DNA of 64,000 nt, taken from assembly GCA_907165275.2 (NCBI GenBank), contig OU015675.1, positions 6,403,501 to 6,467,500 of the forward strand, in the 5' to 3' direction. The stretch comes from Zygaena filipendulae. Its lineage: Eukaryota > Arthropoda > Insecta > Lepidoptera > Zygaenidae. Position 1 is the stretch's first letter. The number at the start of each line of letters is the position of its first letter. The translations under genes and the position numbers were made by a program. The notes beneath the pieces are model-generated. The model saw nothing but the letters and a program-made list of their open reading frames with translations. It was not told the origin of the DNA and did not search any database. Positions 9,001 to 18,103 of the stretch are shown here, in pieces.

Positions 9001-12000
9001 AACAAATATTTCAATAAACTCTGTATATTATTCTATGTTTAAAAAACGTAATAAATTCCAGAATTCTCATCATGCAACACACCATCTGGGGGAAGAGGCG
9101 AATGCAAACCCATCTTCGACTGTACAGTTTTAGCTGCTATACTGAGCCAACCGACCAGAACGCCGGAGGATGTTGATCTATTGAAGAGATCGCACTGCGG
9201 CTTCGATGGTTCGACGCCAAAGGTAAAAAAAGAAACTTTCAGAAATGGGTAGTCTAAAGGCTAGTCTTATTTCAGAAATAAATGGGTACCTTGCAGAAGG
9301 GAAGGATGTGCGCTTCTTTTCATAGCAGAATTAAGAGATTCAGAAAAATCCAAAACAATTCACAGTAGAAACTTATATGGGAACTTCAGATTAATATTAT
9401 AAATATTAAGGTTTGCGAAAAGATATTTAGATATGATAGATACTATTAAACCAAAGGAATCCCAAAATTTGAAGATTGACCAAGAAATATCTTCTATTCC
9501 AGAAAAAGACGAAATGTTTATTTAAGCTTTTTCAAATATCATTCCAGGTATGCTGCCCGGAACCGTGCTACACACCAGACTGGCAGGAGGGTAGTTGCGT
9601 CAGCATTTACAAATGTCCCCATCTGGCTAACTTGCTTCAAGCACTTCCAATTCCTAAAGACACTCTGACATACCTGCAGAACTCAAGGTAAATTATATTC
9701 TTTAAAACAGCACCGAATACACTTTAATGAATTGACGCCACTCACTAAGAATAACACAATAAACATGTTAGAATCTATTTACCAATCAACAGTCTTTGCC
9801 GTCGTTTTGTTTTCGCAAAGAAATAATCCTTATTCCGAATGGCATTGATAAATAAAAATAATAAAATGCTTGAATGCTATGCCACTTGATTCCAAACTAC
9901 CCAGAGTTACTGCGGGTACTGTGGGTACCAGACAACTTATATAAACTTATGTACTTTTTGTTGTAAATAATTTAGAGCGAACACCCGAACTAGACAAAAG
10001 AGCAGGGGCGTCTTTCCCATAGGAGCGCTGGGTGCGGCCGCACCCGGGCGCCAGCCGGGCCGGGCGATCAACATCTGAATGAATCTGGTGGTAGATAGTA
10101 CCTACCTACGTACTTTCCTTATCCAACTACAATTTCACACCCGGGCGCCGCATATGGTTAAGACGCCCCTGAGAAAGAGAAATGTTCATATCATTACACA
10201 TTAAAGCTACTGTGATGCGGGAATCGAAAATCGAGCACGCGACACATGGCGTCCCAGTCAAGTTCACTCACCACTGCACCAACAGTGCTATTTATTTAAT
10301 TAAGATAACAAATATTGCAGGTGCGAGAGTCCAGAGCAATATAGTGTTTGCTGCGGTCCCGGTCTTCCGTCATCCACACCACCTAGGAAAATTAAAAAAT
10401 GCACCGCTTCTGCGACCCCGCCCGATCCGAGAACGGAGTGCTGTGGCCTCGACGGAACCAATGACAGGATCTTTGGTAATATCCTCTTTTTTTTTATATA
10501 ACTACACTTTTAAGGTTTCTTAACCAAAATGCGAAGGGTGTTTCTCATTTGTAGCCCGAAGATACTCTCAAATCAAAGAATACTAATTATCCTTGATATT
10601 TTAAACGCAAATGTCAGTTTATTTGCTTGTTAGTTACGCTTTCATGGCCTAACTATACTTGTCCAATCATCATGAAATGTTGCATATAAGTTGTCACGGG
10701 TACAGAAAAAGACAATAGGATACTTTGTATCCCGGAAGTCCCGCGAGAACTCCGAAAATAACGCGGGTGAAAGCGTGAGGGACAGCTACTAGATGTATAA
10801 GAATTAAAAAAAATTGCAATCTCTTGCAGGTGGTAAAGCGACGAGCGTCGACCAGTATCCCTGGCTGGCGCTGATAGAATACAGAAAGGACAACAGAATC
10901 AAGTTACTCTGCGGCGGGTCTTTGATCAGCGGGCGATATGTCCTCACAGCTGGTCACTGCGTCGCTGGACCAGTGCTTGACGTTGGCACACCGTAAGTCT
11001 GATTTATATACTTTCTTGCAGTTTCGCTCATATGAACTTCGGGTTTCTCGTAATATATGTACCTACCGGGAGATATTCGGTATGTGATAGTGAAAACCAC
11101 ATAAAAATCCGTCGCGTTATACAAACGTGAGTCAATTGTTTTCGAAAACTCTGGAATACGTGTCTTCCGACATCGATTTGAATGACTCTAAAGCTTACGT
11201 TGCGTTCGATATAAGATTTTCTCTGTCAATAAAAGTTTGTAAATGCTTAATGTCACAATTTACACAATTTTTCTATTTGCAATTTGCAATCATTTAGACA
11301 TAGGACTATTTATAAAGGTTACTAGATGAAGAAGAAGAAGAAGAAAATACATTTATTTCAGCACAACACACAAGAAAAAGAAACAAACATAAACAGTGCC
11401 TAATCTAAGTTAGAAGTTATAATATCTCTTGCATGCTCTGCCGAAAGGGTTACTAACTCAGCTTTAGCTAGCATTAGCATGTACGCTCTCAAGTATTTGT
11501 TTGTCTTCTTCATTTTCTAGCGCAATAATTGTGACAGACGATTACATGAATTTTGTATGGCGATGTATAAAATTGTGTCTACATAGATAACAATTTCTTT
11601 ACTTAATGTATTTATCATCGGCGACCTTTTGGGGTCACGGTCAGATCTCGAACCTGGAGATTCGCAGTTAGAACATCCAAATTCTATCAAAACCAAGTTT
11701 TCGGAATGACAGACAGAAGAATATATTAATCGTTATATACCAAATATCATCCATACTACTGTAAATTCGAAAGTGAGTTGCTTTGATTATTTGTTACGCT
11801 TTCACGTCTCAATAGCTCAACCAATCATGAAATTTTGCATACACTTTGTCAGGAGTACAGAGAAGGACATATGGTACCTACTTTTCATCCCGGAATTTTT
11901 GCGGAAACTACGGGAACAGCCAGTGTTATTATAATTAAGAGTTTATTGTGTCATCTTTTTAAAAGTTTTTTTTTTTCATGAATCCAGGGTCAACGTTCGC

Positions 12001-13718
12001 CTTGGCGAATACGACACCTCGCACGAGGGTAAGGACTGCGCCATATCGTCTGGAGGTGGCGAGGAATGCAACGACGGCGCCATATCCATACCGATCGAAA
12101 CCAACGGCATCACGGTCCACCCGGAGTACGTGAAGGGCAGGACGGCGAGCAAAAACGATATAGCCCTGATAAGGCTCTCGCGGATTGCACCCTACTCGTG
12201 TGAGTACCATGAATTATTATTGATAAAATACAATTTGTTTGCTTTTTACATTTTTACACCTTAATTACTCTACCGATCATCATGATATTTTGCATTCACA
12301 TTGTCAGGAGTACAGAAAAGAACATAGGATACATTTTATAATAATAATAATGTTTTTATTAATATTAATGTTTTTATTTCAGGCATTAAAAAATCCATAA
12401 AAAAGATGTAACATACATTTTCTCCTACAATTTTATCTGAGATTTCTTTTTAATTATATGCCGTAACTATCTAAACTCGTCGTTTATCCCAGAACCCTCG
12501 CGGGAACTCAGAAATTAACGCGGAAACCATGGGAAACAGCTTGTCTCTATAACCATCTATTAAGTTAATGGATATAATTTAAAAAAAAAAAACTATTTTC
12601 AATAAATACACGCAAACACAATATAATGCAGCTGAAAACGTCTTCAAATATAACAATTGGTTCATGGTCTAAATTTCAGATTTCGTGCGACCAATTTGCC
12701 TGCCAGTCGTAGATTGGACACAAAGCCCACCGCAAAACTTCAGTCTGATCGCAGCCGGCTGGGGCGCCGTCAGCGAGGACAAATACAACAGTAACATCAA
12801 ACTCGACGTTCAGCTGCCCTTCGTGCCACAAGATGTGAGCTTCTTCATTTTCATGCTCCAAACTGTCTCCCGGAAAGCTAAACACTTCACTTGCTTTGAT
12901 TTGAATTTTGAATACATTATTTTCATCTCTACTCAATTTATAAGTATACATGCCTTTAGAGGATTTTTGAGAACGTCTTCCAAAACTTCTCATACGATCT
13001 CTTCTCAAATAATACTTAATGTTATTTTTTTTAATTTTACAGTTTTTACGTAAGTATATATTTTTATCATCACAGTTTAACAACGCCATCTATTGTTAAG
13101 TAGCTTTAGTGTGGCTGTGTCGGATAAGCGTAAGCGTACTGCAACAATCATTTTTCACTGTCTAAAACACGGATAAAACGACGTTTTTTAAAAATGAAAC
13201 CTAGCTAGATTGATTAATCGCCCCCGAAACCCCCTGCATACCAAATTTCATGAAAATCGTTGGAGTAGTTTCCAAGATTCAGATTAACATATACAAGAAG
13301 TGCTCTTCAGATATACAAGAATAGGATAAATGCGATTGAGAATTCATAAAATTTCGAAAGCATTGTGGAATCCTGTATTGTGTGTCTACTGTCTCCACAC
13401 TCCACAGATATGATGTGTTCAATTTTGAATGGGATATATATAAATTTTCATTCTGCCCAGGTATGTCAACCGAAATACAGCACGAGTCGGCGAACGTTTG
13501 CTCTATGGAAAGGGCAGCTATGCGCTGGGGGCATAGAGAATATGGACACCTGCAAAGGCGACTCCGGCGGGCCTCTGATGTTCCAAGCGAACAAGACCTA
13601 CGAGATCGTGGGCATAGTCAGTTTCGGACCAACCGTCTGCGGAACCGAGAGCATCCCGGGTGTTTACACGAAGGTTCACGAATACCTTTCGTGGATACGC
13701 AACAACATGAAGCCTTGA
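5973..13718 (+). CDS. Dual clip-domain serine protease, prophenoloxidase-activating type (eight exons)
   Basis: Exons are 5973-6030, 9062-9222, 9548-9687, 10321-10475, 10830-10992, 11988-12199, 12680-12834 and 13461-13718, all with GT-AG introns and matching phases, giving 433 residues. A 19-residue signal peptide ends LSLAQG. Clip domain 1 spans Cys24-Cys76 and clip domain 2 Cys80-Cys131, with six cysteines each. A linker follows and then the activation site R169/I170-F-G-G. The chymotrypsin-fold domain has His214 (TAGHC), Asp283 (NDIAL) and Ser383 (GDSGG); Asp377 predicts trypsin-like cleavage after Arg/Lys. Moth prophenoloxidase-activating proteases with two clip domains have this layout and length (family knowledge), so a role in haemolymph melanisation is likely but not proven. 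All catalytic residues are present and I see no defect. The gene lies inside a mim intron on the opposite strand. Confidence 0.93.
6031..9061 (+). other. Clip protease intron 1
   Basis: This 3.0 kb AT-rich intron runs from GTAAGT to TTCCAG. It contains a minus-orientation SINE-like family A copy (7027-7325) and an AT-rich inverted pair near 8205-8245 (TTAATTTATCATGTTA / TAACATGATAAATTAA). No other gene is seen. Confidence 0.8.
7027..7325 (-). repeat. SINE-like family A copy, minus
   Basis: It begins CTAGCTGTGCTCCGCGGTTTCACC and ends with ACAAACATACAAACATTC. The subtype matches a plus-strand copy at 14590-14762, which includes GCCTGCGTC and GTTTCGAAACCATTGG. Confidence 0.75.
9062..9222 (+). 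CDS. Clip protease exon 2 (clip domain 1)
   Basis: It runs from TTCCAG to AAG/GTAAAA, with two bases plus 53 codons. It carries the first clip-domain cysteines: CNTPSGGRGEC, FDC and HCGF. The paired VCC is in the next exon. Confidence 0.9.
9548..9687 (+). CDS. Clip protease exon 3 (end of clip 1, start of clip 2)
   Basis: It starts VCCPEPCYTPDWQEGSC and ends LQNS plus two bases of an Arg codon. Only three residues separate the last Cys of clip 1 from the first of clip 2. Confidence 0.9.
10003..10171. mobile_element. hAT-like MITE in protease intron 3
   Basis: The ends CAGGGGCGTCTT and AAGACGCCCCTG are perfect 12-bp inverted repeats. Flanking octamers CAAAAGAG and AGAAAGAG match at 6 of 8 positions, consistent with a decayed 8-bp duplication. 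CAGGGGCG-type ends with 8-bp duplications are typical of hAT elements. The interior is GC-rich and non-coding. Confidence 0.7.
10190..10300 (-). repeat. tRNA-derived SINE fragment
   Basis: On the minus strand, TGGTGCAGTGGTGAGTG resembles an A box and CGATTTTCGATTCCCGC a B box, as in tRNA-derived SINEs. It ends just upstream of protease exon 4. Confidence 0.4.
10321..10475 (+). CDS. Clip protease exon 4 (end of clip 2, linker, activation Arg)
   Basis: It runs from TTGCAG to TTTG/GTAATA. It encodes RCESPEQYSVCCG, a basic/proline linker with Cys147, ECCGLDG, and DRIF. R169/I170 is the predicted zymogen cleavage site. Cys147 probably pairs with the catalytic domain. Confidence 0.9.
10611..10795 (+). 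repeat. SINE-like family A copy, plus
   Basis: It contains TTACGCTTTCATGGCCTAAC, CATCATGAAATGTTGCAT, a pre-terminal CCGCGAGAACTCCGAAAATA, and GGGACAGCTACTAG at the end. It ends about 35 bases before the acceptor of protease exon 5. Confidence 0.75.
10830..10992 (+). CDS. Clip protease exon 5 (catalytic His)
   Basis: It encodes GGKATSVDQYPWLALIEY and LCGGSLISGRYVLTAGHC with catalytic His214. It ends mid-codon at CC/GTAAGT. Confidence 0.92.
11320..11467 (-). repeat. SINE-like family E copy with (GAA)n
   Basis: GAAGAAGAAGAAGAAGAAAATAC begins it, followed by ATTTCAGCACAACACAC and TCTTGCATGCTCTGCCGAAA. This is the reverse complement of the copy at 26045-26186. Confidence 0.75.
11770..11935 (+). 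repeat. SINE-like family A copy, plus, 3' end damaged
   Basis: The body GTTACGCTTTCACGTC, ATCATGAAATTTTGCATACA and TCAGGAGTACAGAGAAGGAC matches family A. The ACAGCTAGT end is replaced by ACAGCCAGTG. It lies in protease intron 5. Confidence 0.6.
11988..12199 (+). CDS. Clip protease exon 6 (catalytic Asp)
   Basis: It encodes NVRLGEYDTS, a cysteine-containing loop (KDCAISSGGGEEC), and TASKNDIALIRLSR with catalytic Asp283. It ends TCGT/GTGAGT. Confidence 0.92.
12215..12545 (+). repeat. Degenerate family A copy interrupted by AT-rich insert
   Basis: TCATCATGATATTTTGCATTC, CAGGAGTACAGAAAAGAACA and a late CGCGGGAACTCAGAAATTAACG are family A blocks. Between them is an AT-rich tract starting near 12338. 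Confidence 0.5.
12680..12834 (+). CDS. Clip protease exon 7
   Basis: It encodes FVRPICLPVVDW, AAGWGAVSEDKYNS and QLPFVPQD, with the conserved RPICLP and GWG blocks of the fold. The donor GAT/GTGAGC keeps phase 0. An open frame continues into the intron but has no domain content. Confidence 0.92.
13461..13718 (+). CDS. Clip protease exon 8 (catalytic Ser, C terminus)
   Basis: It runs from CTGCCCAG to a TGA at 13716. It encodes LCAGGIENMDTCKGDSGGPL with catalytic Ser383, then VSFG..VCG, IPGVYTKVHEYLSWIRNNM and KP. The trypsin-specificity Asp is in MDTC. No AATAAA is close downstream. Confidence 0.93.
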   Translation, partial: VCQPKYSTSRRTFALWKGQLCAGGIENMDTCKGDSGGPLMFQANKTYEIVGIVSFGPTVCGTESIPGVYTKVHEYLSWIRNNMKP

Positions 13719-13801
13719 TTACGAATTTATAAAACATACGTATTTTTAAGAGGACTGTAATGCCGTCATGTGATTTCTTTGTTTGACACTCGTCCAAACT
13801 T

Positions 13802-14060
13802 TTGCATGGTGGTGCCCTACCACCATGCAACTAGTGGTGCTCGGATGGATAGCTTAAAATATCTTTGCATGGACCTATCTGGAACGGCGTGAGGAAACCA
13901 TAGCACGGCGGTAAGGTACTTTCTAGTGCCCGGCTGACTAGCAAACACCTTCAAGTTGAAAATCTGCCACCGAGTACATATCGGTGCGTTCCGGCAGCCT
14001 CACTGTTTATACAATCTTTGAACTCGCTGTCAGTTAACAGTAAATGAGCTGTTGTCAAAT
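13802..14060 (-). repeat. Interspersed repeat family I with 12-bp hairpin
   Basis: A perfect hairpin lies at 13802-13830: TTGCATGGTGGT, a 5-base loop, then ACCACCATGCAA. After it come GTGAGGAAACCATAGCACGG, CACCTTCAAGTTGAAAATCT and GTGCGTTCCGGCAGCC, the reverse complement of the family I copy at 4380. Confidence 0.65.
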
Positions 14061-14589
14061 ACCTAGCCTGTTACCATAAAAAAAAACTCAGGAGTTAATG
14101 AGCGATGTTGCGCAATAACTGTCACGATAATTAGAAATTTACTAATGCATTTTAATCTGTAGGTATGTCTGTATAAATTAACAATACGAAGAGAAGTTGA
14201 ATAAGTTAGTGATTAATATTATAACAATGATTATATTTTATTAATGTAATTTATATATCATGGAATTTAATACTATTATATATTTTACTTTTCGTTAATT
14301 AATGAAGATATATATATAAAAGTTTGAAGTGGTTGTGACTAAACATAAACTAGGATTGATGTAATGCCGTATCTAATGATACCTAATTTTTTTTTAATAT
14401 ACCCCCATATAGTAATAAAAACATACATAACTTTTATCGTTTTATATAATTCAGTTGATGTTAATTGTTACTCAATAATGTATAAACCGCTAACAGATCC
14501 ACAAAAAGAGACTAGAATTAACGCATAAGATACTTTCCTGTGGGGCCGTATGTAGTAATTCAACTTAATTGATACTCTAACAATTAGTT

Positions 14590-14762
14590 TTGAAATCTTC
14601 TTTATAAATAAAAATTAAATTTTTGTATGTTTGTCCTCTATGCGTTTCGAAACCATTGGTCCGATTGTGATGAAAATTTTACGGGTTGTTCTGCCTGCGT
14701 CTGCAAAGGCGTCCTGATCTCAAAACTCACGCGGGTGAAACCGCGGGGCACAGCTAGTTATA
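14590..14762 (+). repeat. SINE-like family A copy, plus
   Basis: It includes TTTGTATGTTTGTCCTCTAT, CGAAACCATTGGTCCGATTG and CGCGGGTGAAACCGCGGGGC, and ends CACAGCTAGT. It is the inverted counterpart of 7027-7325; the two flank the protease gene. Confidence 0.75.
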
Positions 14763-15009
14763 GATAAAAAAGACCCTCGCTGCCAAATTATCATCATCAG
14801 ATGACTTTGGCGTCGATTTAGATCGTTTCTTTCATTGTGTTTCGTTACGTCTTTTAATTAATGACTTATTTTTAGAATATTCAAAACTGAGCATTATTAA
14901 GCGGTCGAAGTCGTCGGCAAAAGATCGTCGTCTGTAAGTAGATGGCAGCTATATAAAACTTTGGAACGTATCGTCATATTGTCACGTGGTCATGCAGAAC
15001 TGAACTTCT

Positions 15010-15238
15010 GGGCCCTTATTCACTATGACCATAACACGCCGCGTTAAGATAAGACGTCGCAAAAACTGTTTTCCCTCGCTATCAAAGAAGTTTCATTTTA
15101 AAAAATACATTTACAACGTCTATTATGGTATGCAGAACATTAATTTCTATTATTTTGTCACGGTTGGAAACGGTTGGTATTGTGTTAAGACGCGCGTTAT
15201 GGACAAGGAATGTTGTTGGTCATAGAGAATAAGGACCC
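15010..15238. mobile_element. MITE family P, second copy
   Basis: GGGCCCTTATTCACTATGACC starts it and GGTCATAGAGAATAAGGACCC ends it (about 20-bp inverted repeats). The interior TTTCCCTCGCTATCAAA and GACGCGCGTTATGGACAAGG matches 3527-3734. It is 108 bases downstream of the mim exon at 15346. Confidence 0.8.
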
Positions 15239-15345
15239 TGATTGGACAATTTTACGTGCCACATGCATGACATTTTCTATGCATTAACGTTTATAGACTG
15301 TCAACTTGGTTAAGGAGGCATGTATGTGAACAAGAAATCGCTTAC

Positions 15346-15419
15346 CTCGAGCATTGGTTGCTGCGTCCGCGATCTTCTGGAATGCGTCTAGGAATGCAGC
15401 TATTGCAACAAGTGCCGAT
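15346..15419 (-). CDS. mim: mim/MTSS1-like gene, I-BAR exon (FLDAFQKIADAATNAR)
   Basis: The acceptor TTTCCAG is at 15420-15421 and the donor CGAG/GTAAGC at 15344-15345. One base finishes a Lys codon, then come 24 codons and one base. SALVAIAAFLDAFQKIADAA, then TNAR, matches the Drosophila AIAAYLDAFQKIADAATNSR and human AAAAFLDAFQKVADMATNTR segments. This is the most conserved part of the first I-BAR helices. Confidence 0.95.
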
Positions 15420-15514
15420 CTGGAAATAAGTTTAACGACACAATTAATTCCTTGATCGATAAAATCGATTGTTAATCGATCGATCGATCGATTGATAATA
15501 TGTGGTGGAAATCC

Positions 15515-15715
15515 TACTAATATTATAAATATCAAAGTGTGGATGTTTGGATGTTTGAATGTTTGTTAGTCAATCACGCACGGCTGAAAGAGTTTGGATG
15601 AAATTTGGCATACACGTTGTCAGGGGTACAGAGAAGGACATAGGGTACTTTTTATCCCGGAATTCCGGGGGAACTCCGAAATTACCGAGGGTGAAACCGC
15701 GGGGCACAGCTAGTA
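15515..15715 (+). repeat. SINE-like family A copy, plus
   Basis: ATCCTACTAATATTATAAAT begins a copy that includes TTGGCATACACGTTGTCAGG and ATCCCGGAATTCCGGGGGAA, and ends GGGGCACAGCTAGT. A (GATC)n run (TCGATCGATCGATCGATTG) precedes it at about 15475. Confidence 0.8.
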
Positions 15716-16439
15716 TTTTAATAAATTTTACAATTGATAATTAATTAATCTCAGGAGACCTATGATGAAGTAAAATATTTTTAAAATTTATTCCTTGAAA
15801 AATTAGGTAGGTAGGTACGTTGTGTTTTGTAGTCTACTATAAAAATATGTAGGTATAATATATTATTTAGTCGCCTTTTTAGACAACCAAAATACCGAAG
15901 ACGTTATATTATCTATTATAAAATCTATTATATTATAAAATTTATTTATCTTCAGAGTAACATTCACACCTAATAATAATCCTGAAAAAATTGCGAAATA
16001 CCTTCTATTTCGCCAAGCGTTTCTACTCATTATAATCTCGAAAAGGATTTTCTCATCAAATAAACGACAGGATAAGAAATAAAACAGTCAAGTTATAGTA
16101 CCTACGTTGAAGAGTGGTGATTTGTGGAATGCGCAACGAATCGACTAGAAGCGGACATAATAGGGCATAACGCGGAGCGTTCTCTACAACCGGAATAAAT
16201 TTTAAAAGTGATCAAGGGACATTTCCGAAACTATGTATGTGGGTGGTAGGAGAGCTTCGTAAGATAAAAAAATAAGTTCTATTAAGAATAAAAAGAAATT
16301 CCAGCACAACAGACAAGATAATTAATAAAATTTTAACAAAAAATGAAAACCGACTTCAAAACAAAAAATGCACTTAACTAAAAAAGTCAAAAATAACCTA
16401 TGTACATGTACATGATCGTTTTGACTCCTAAACTTCAAT

Positions 16440-16580
16440 GCGTTTTGTCTTGGTTTTTTTTTTTTCAATAATTAGAAAAAGCAAAAAATACGTGTGTTTA
16501 TTATTTTTTTAATATCCCACCGACCGACGGACTAAATAGAATTTTGATTTTTAGACTTTGTCGTCATCATGCCCATTCGA
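16440..16580. repeat. Half copy of MITE family N
   Basis: AGCAAAAAATACGTGTGTTTA, ACGGACTAAATAG and a terminal CATGCCCA match the right half of 32402-32733. A similar half is at 43850-43965. Confidence 0.5.
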
Positions 16581-16929
16581 CGATGACGAATGTTATTTTC
16601 AACGATCTTAATAACTAATATGTGTCTTTTATATATTAAAAGTGTTACAACAATCAAATGGTTAGGTCAACGCTTCGAAAATGTTATGAAGACAAATGAT
16701 TTGTGTGAAGTCATAGCAGTTCTATTAGGTGCGTAGAAGCGTAGATAATGCAAGATACAATTGAAGTAGATAGACAGATGAAAAAATGTTTAATTAAAAT
16801 GGGCAGCCACTGTACCTTACCGTTTGATTGAGATTCCCATTAATTAATCTGTTTCATTATTCCTTTGACAAGTTGCTCATAAACTCAATACGAGCGGTTA
16901 CTACTACTATTACTACTACAGACGAGCAA

Positions 16930-17115
16930 CTTGTTTGCACATTCAAGTTGATGTTGTCCGACACACACACACACAGCAGCGACAGCCCATACCGCTATCG
17001 CCTCTAGGCTCGCCGCTACGACGTGGAGGGGCGCGGGGAGGCACAAAGTTGACGGGGGGCGGGTAGTGTCGCTGCTTTCCGTAAAATAATCTTTGGTAGC
17101 GAGTTCCAACGGACG
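16930..17115 (+). repeat. GC-rich repeat family H
   Basis: The block CAGCAGCGACAGCCCATACCG, TCTAGGCTCGCCGCTACG and GGAGGCACAAAGTTGACGGG recurs in the same orientation at 54075-54260. Short open frames over it on the minus strand have no domain. Confidence 0.7.
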
Positions 17116-17139
17116 TAAATCCTACATATTTCGCATTTT

Positions 17140-17385
17140 TAGTATAATCAAAGAATAGAGATAGCATAAAGAAGCGACACTCTCCGTATCCCACCAATCG
17201 CATGCCACCTCCCGCGAATGCTACCTAGGTTACAACCGAGGAAAGTTTGACATAATACGTAGAATCTACATGTGACAGTATCACTGACAGCTGTCTGTCA
17301 ACTGTCACCTCGCTGTTAACCTACGATACGCACACACGCACAACACGTGTACATGTGTACAAGCCGGCCGTCTTCACTTGTGGGA
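17140..17385 (+). repeat. Repeat family G
   Basis: It contains AAGAAGCGACACTCTCCG, TGACAGCTGTCTGTCAACTG and GTACAAGCCGGCCGTC. The reverse complement occurs at 48265-48450 with the same order of blocks. Confidence 0.7.
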
Positions 17386-17915
17386 AAGTACACGAATCGG
17401 TTCATGTGTATGGAGTGTCACCGGGCTGGTGTACTTAAAAGTCGACTCTTACCGCCGCACTCAGAGTCGTTCATTAAAATAACGTTAATCGGCCCATAAC
17501 TAATGCTACTTAAAACCTCTAGTGACAATTAAATCGCCGTAGCTCCCAGAGACAAAAAATTAATGTTGATTAGTAGATTGACAACTATATGTAAGCATAG
17601 GGCGGTACACCCTATCGAAATGCGTATCGATAAAGTGCGACATTGCCACATGCATAAACTCATGGAAATGATACTTTTGTTTTTGTAGTTTTTATGAGGT
17701 GAAGTTATTATTTTTCTTTAGAAATAATTAATTGCGTTAATTTACTATTACTTTAATCGGAAATAATAATTGATTTCAATAAAATTAAATCGTGAATGCC
17801 ATGACTTTTGTGATATGACAACATTGAACGCCGCCATTTTCATTTTTCAATTATCTACGTCAAATCAGTCCGCGAAATTTTTCAAATTGGAATAGCCGCC
17901 ACTATTAAAGGTCTG

Positions 17916-18031
17916 TCCACATTCGCGCGCGAACCGCGCGCCAAGCCGCGAAACACCCGCGAACCATGATTCTACACTTATAGTTCGCGGGTGTTTCGCG
18001 GCTTCGCGCGCGAACTACGCGCGAATGTGGA
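17916..18031. repeat. GC-rich foldback palindrome
   Basis: TCCACATTCGCGCG at the left is mirrored by CGCGCGAATGTGGA at the right. Inner arms GCCGCGAAACACCCGCGAAC and GTTCGCGGGTGTTTCGCGGC also pair. Arms are about 50 bp around a loop of about 16 bp. It lies inside the Harbinger-like element. Confidence 0.85.
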
Positions 18032-18103
18032 GAGCGCTTGAAGTAGAAGAAGGAGAATTCGTCTTTAGTTATATAATAATAATTTGAAATTATTATATAA
18101 AAA

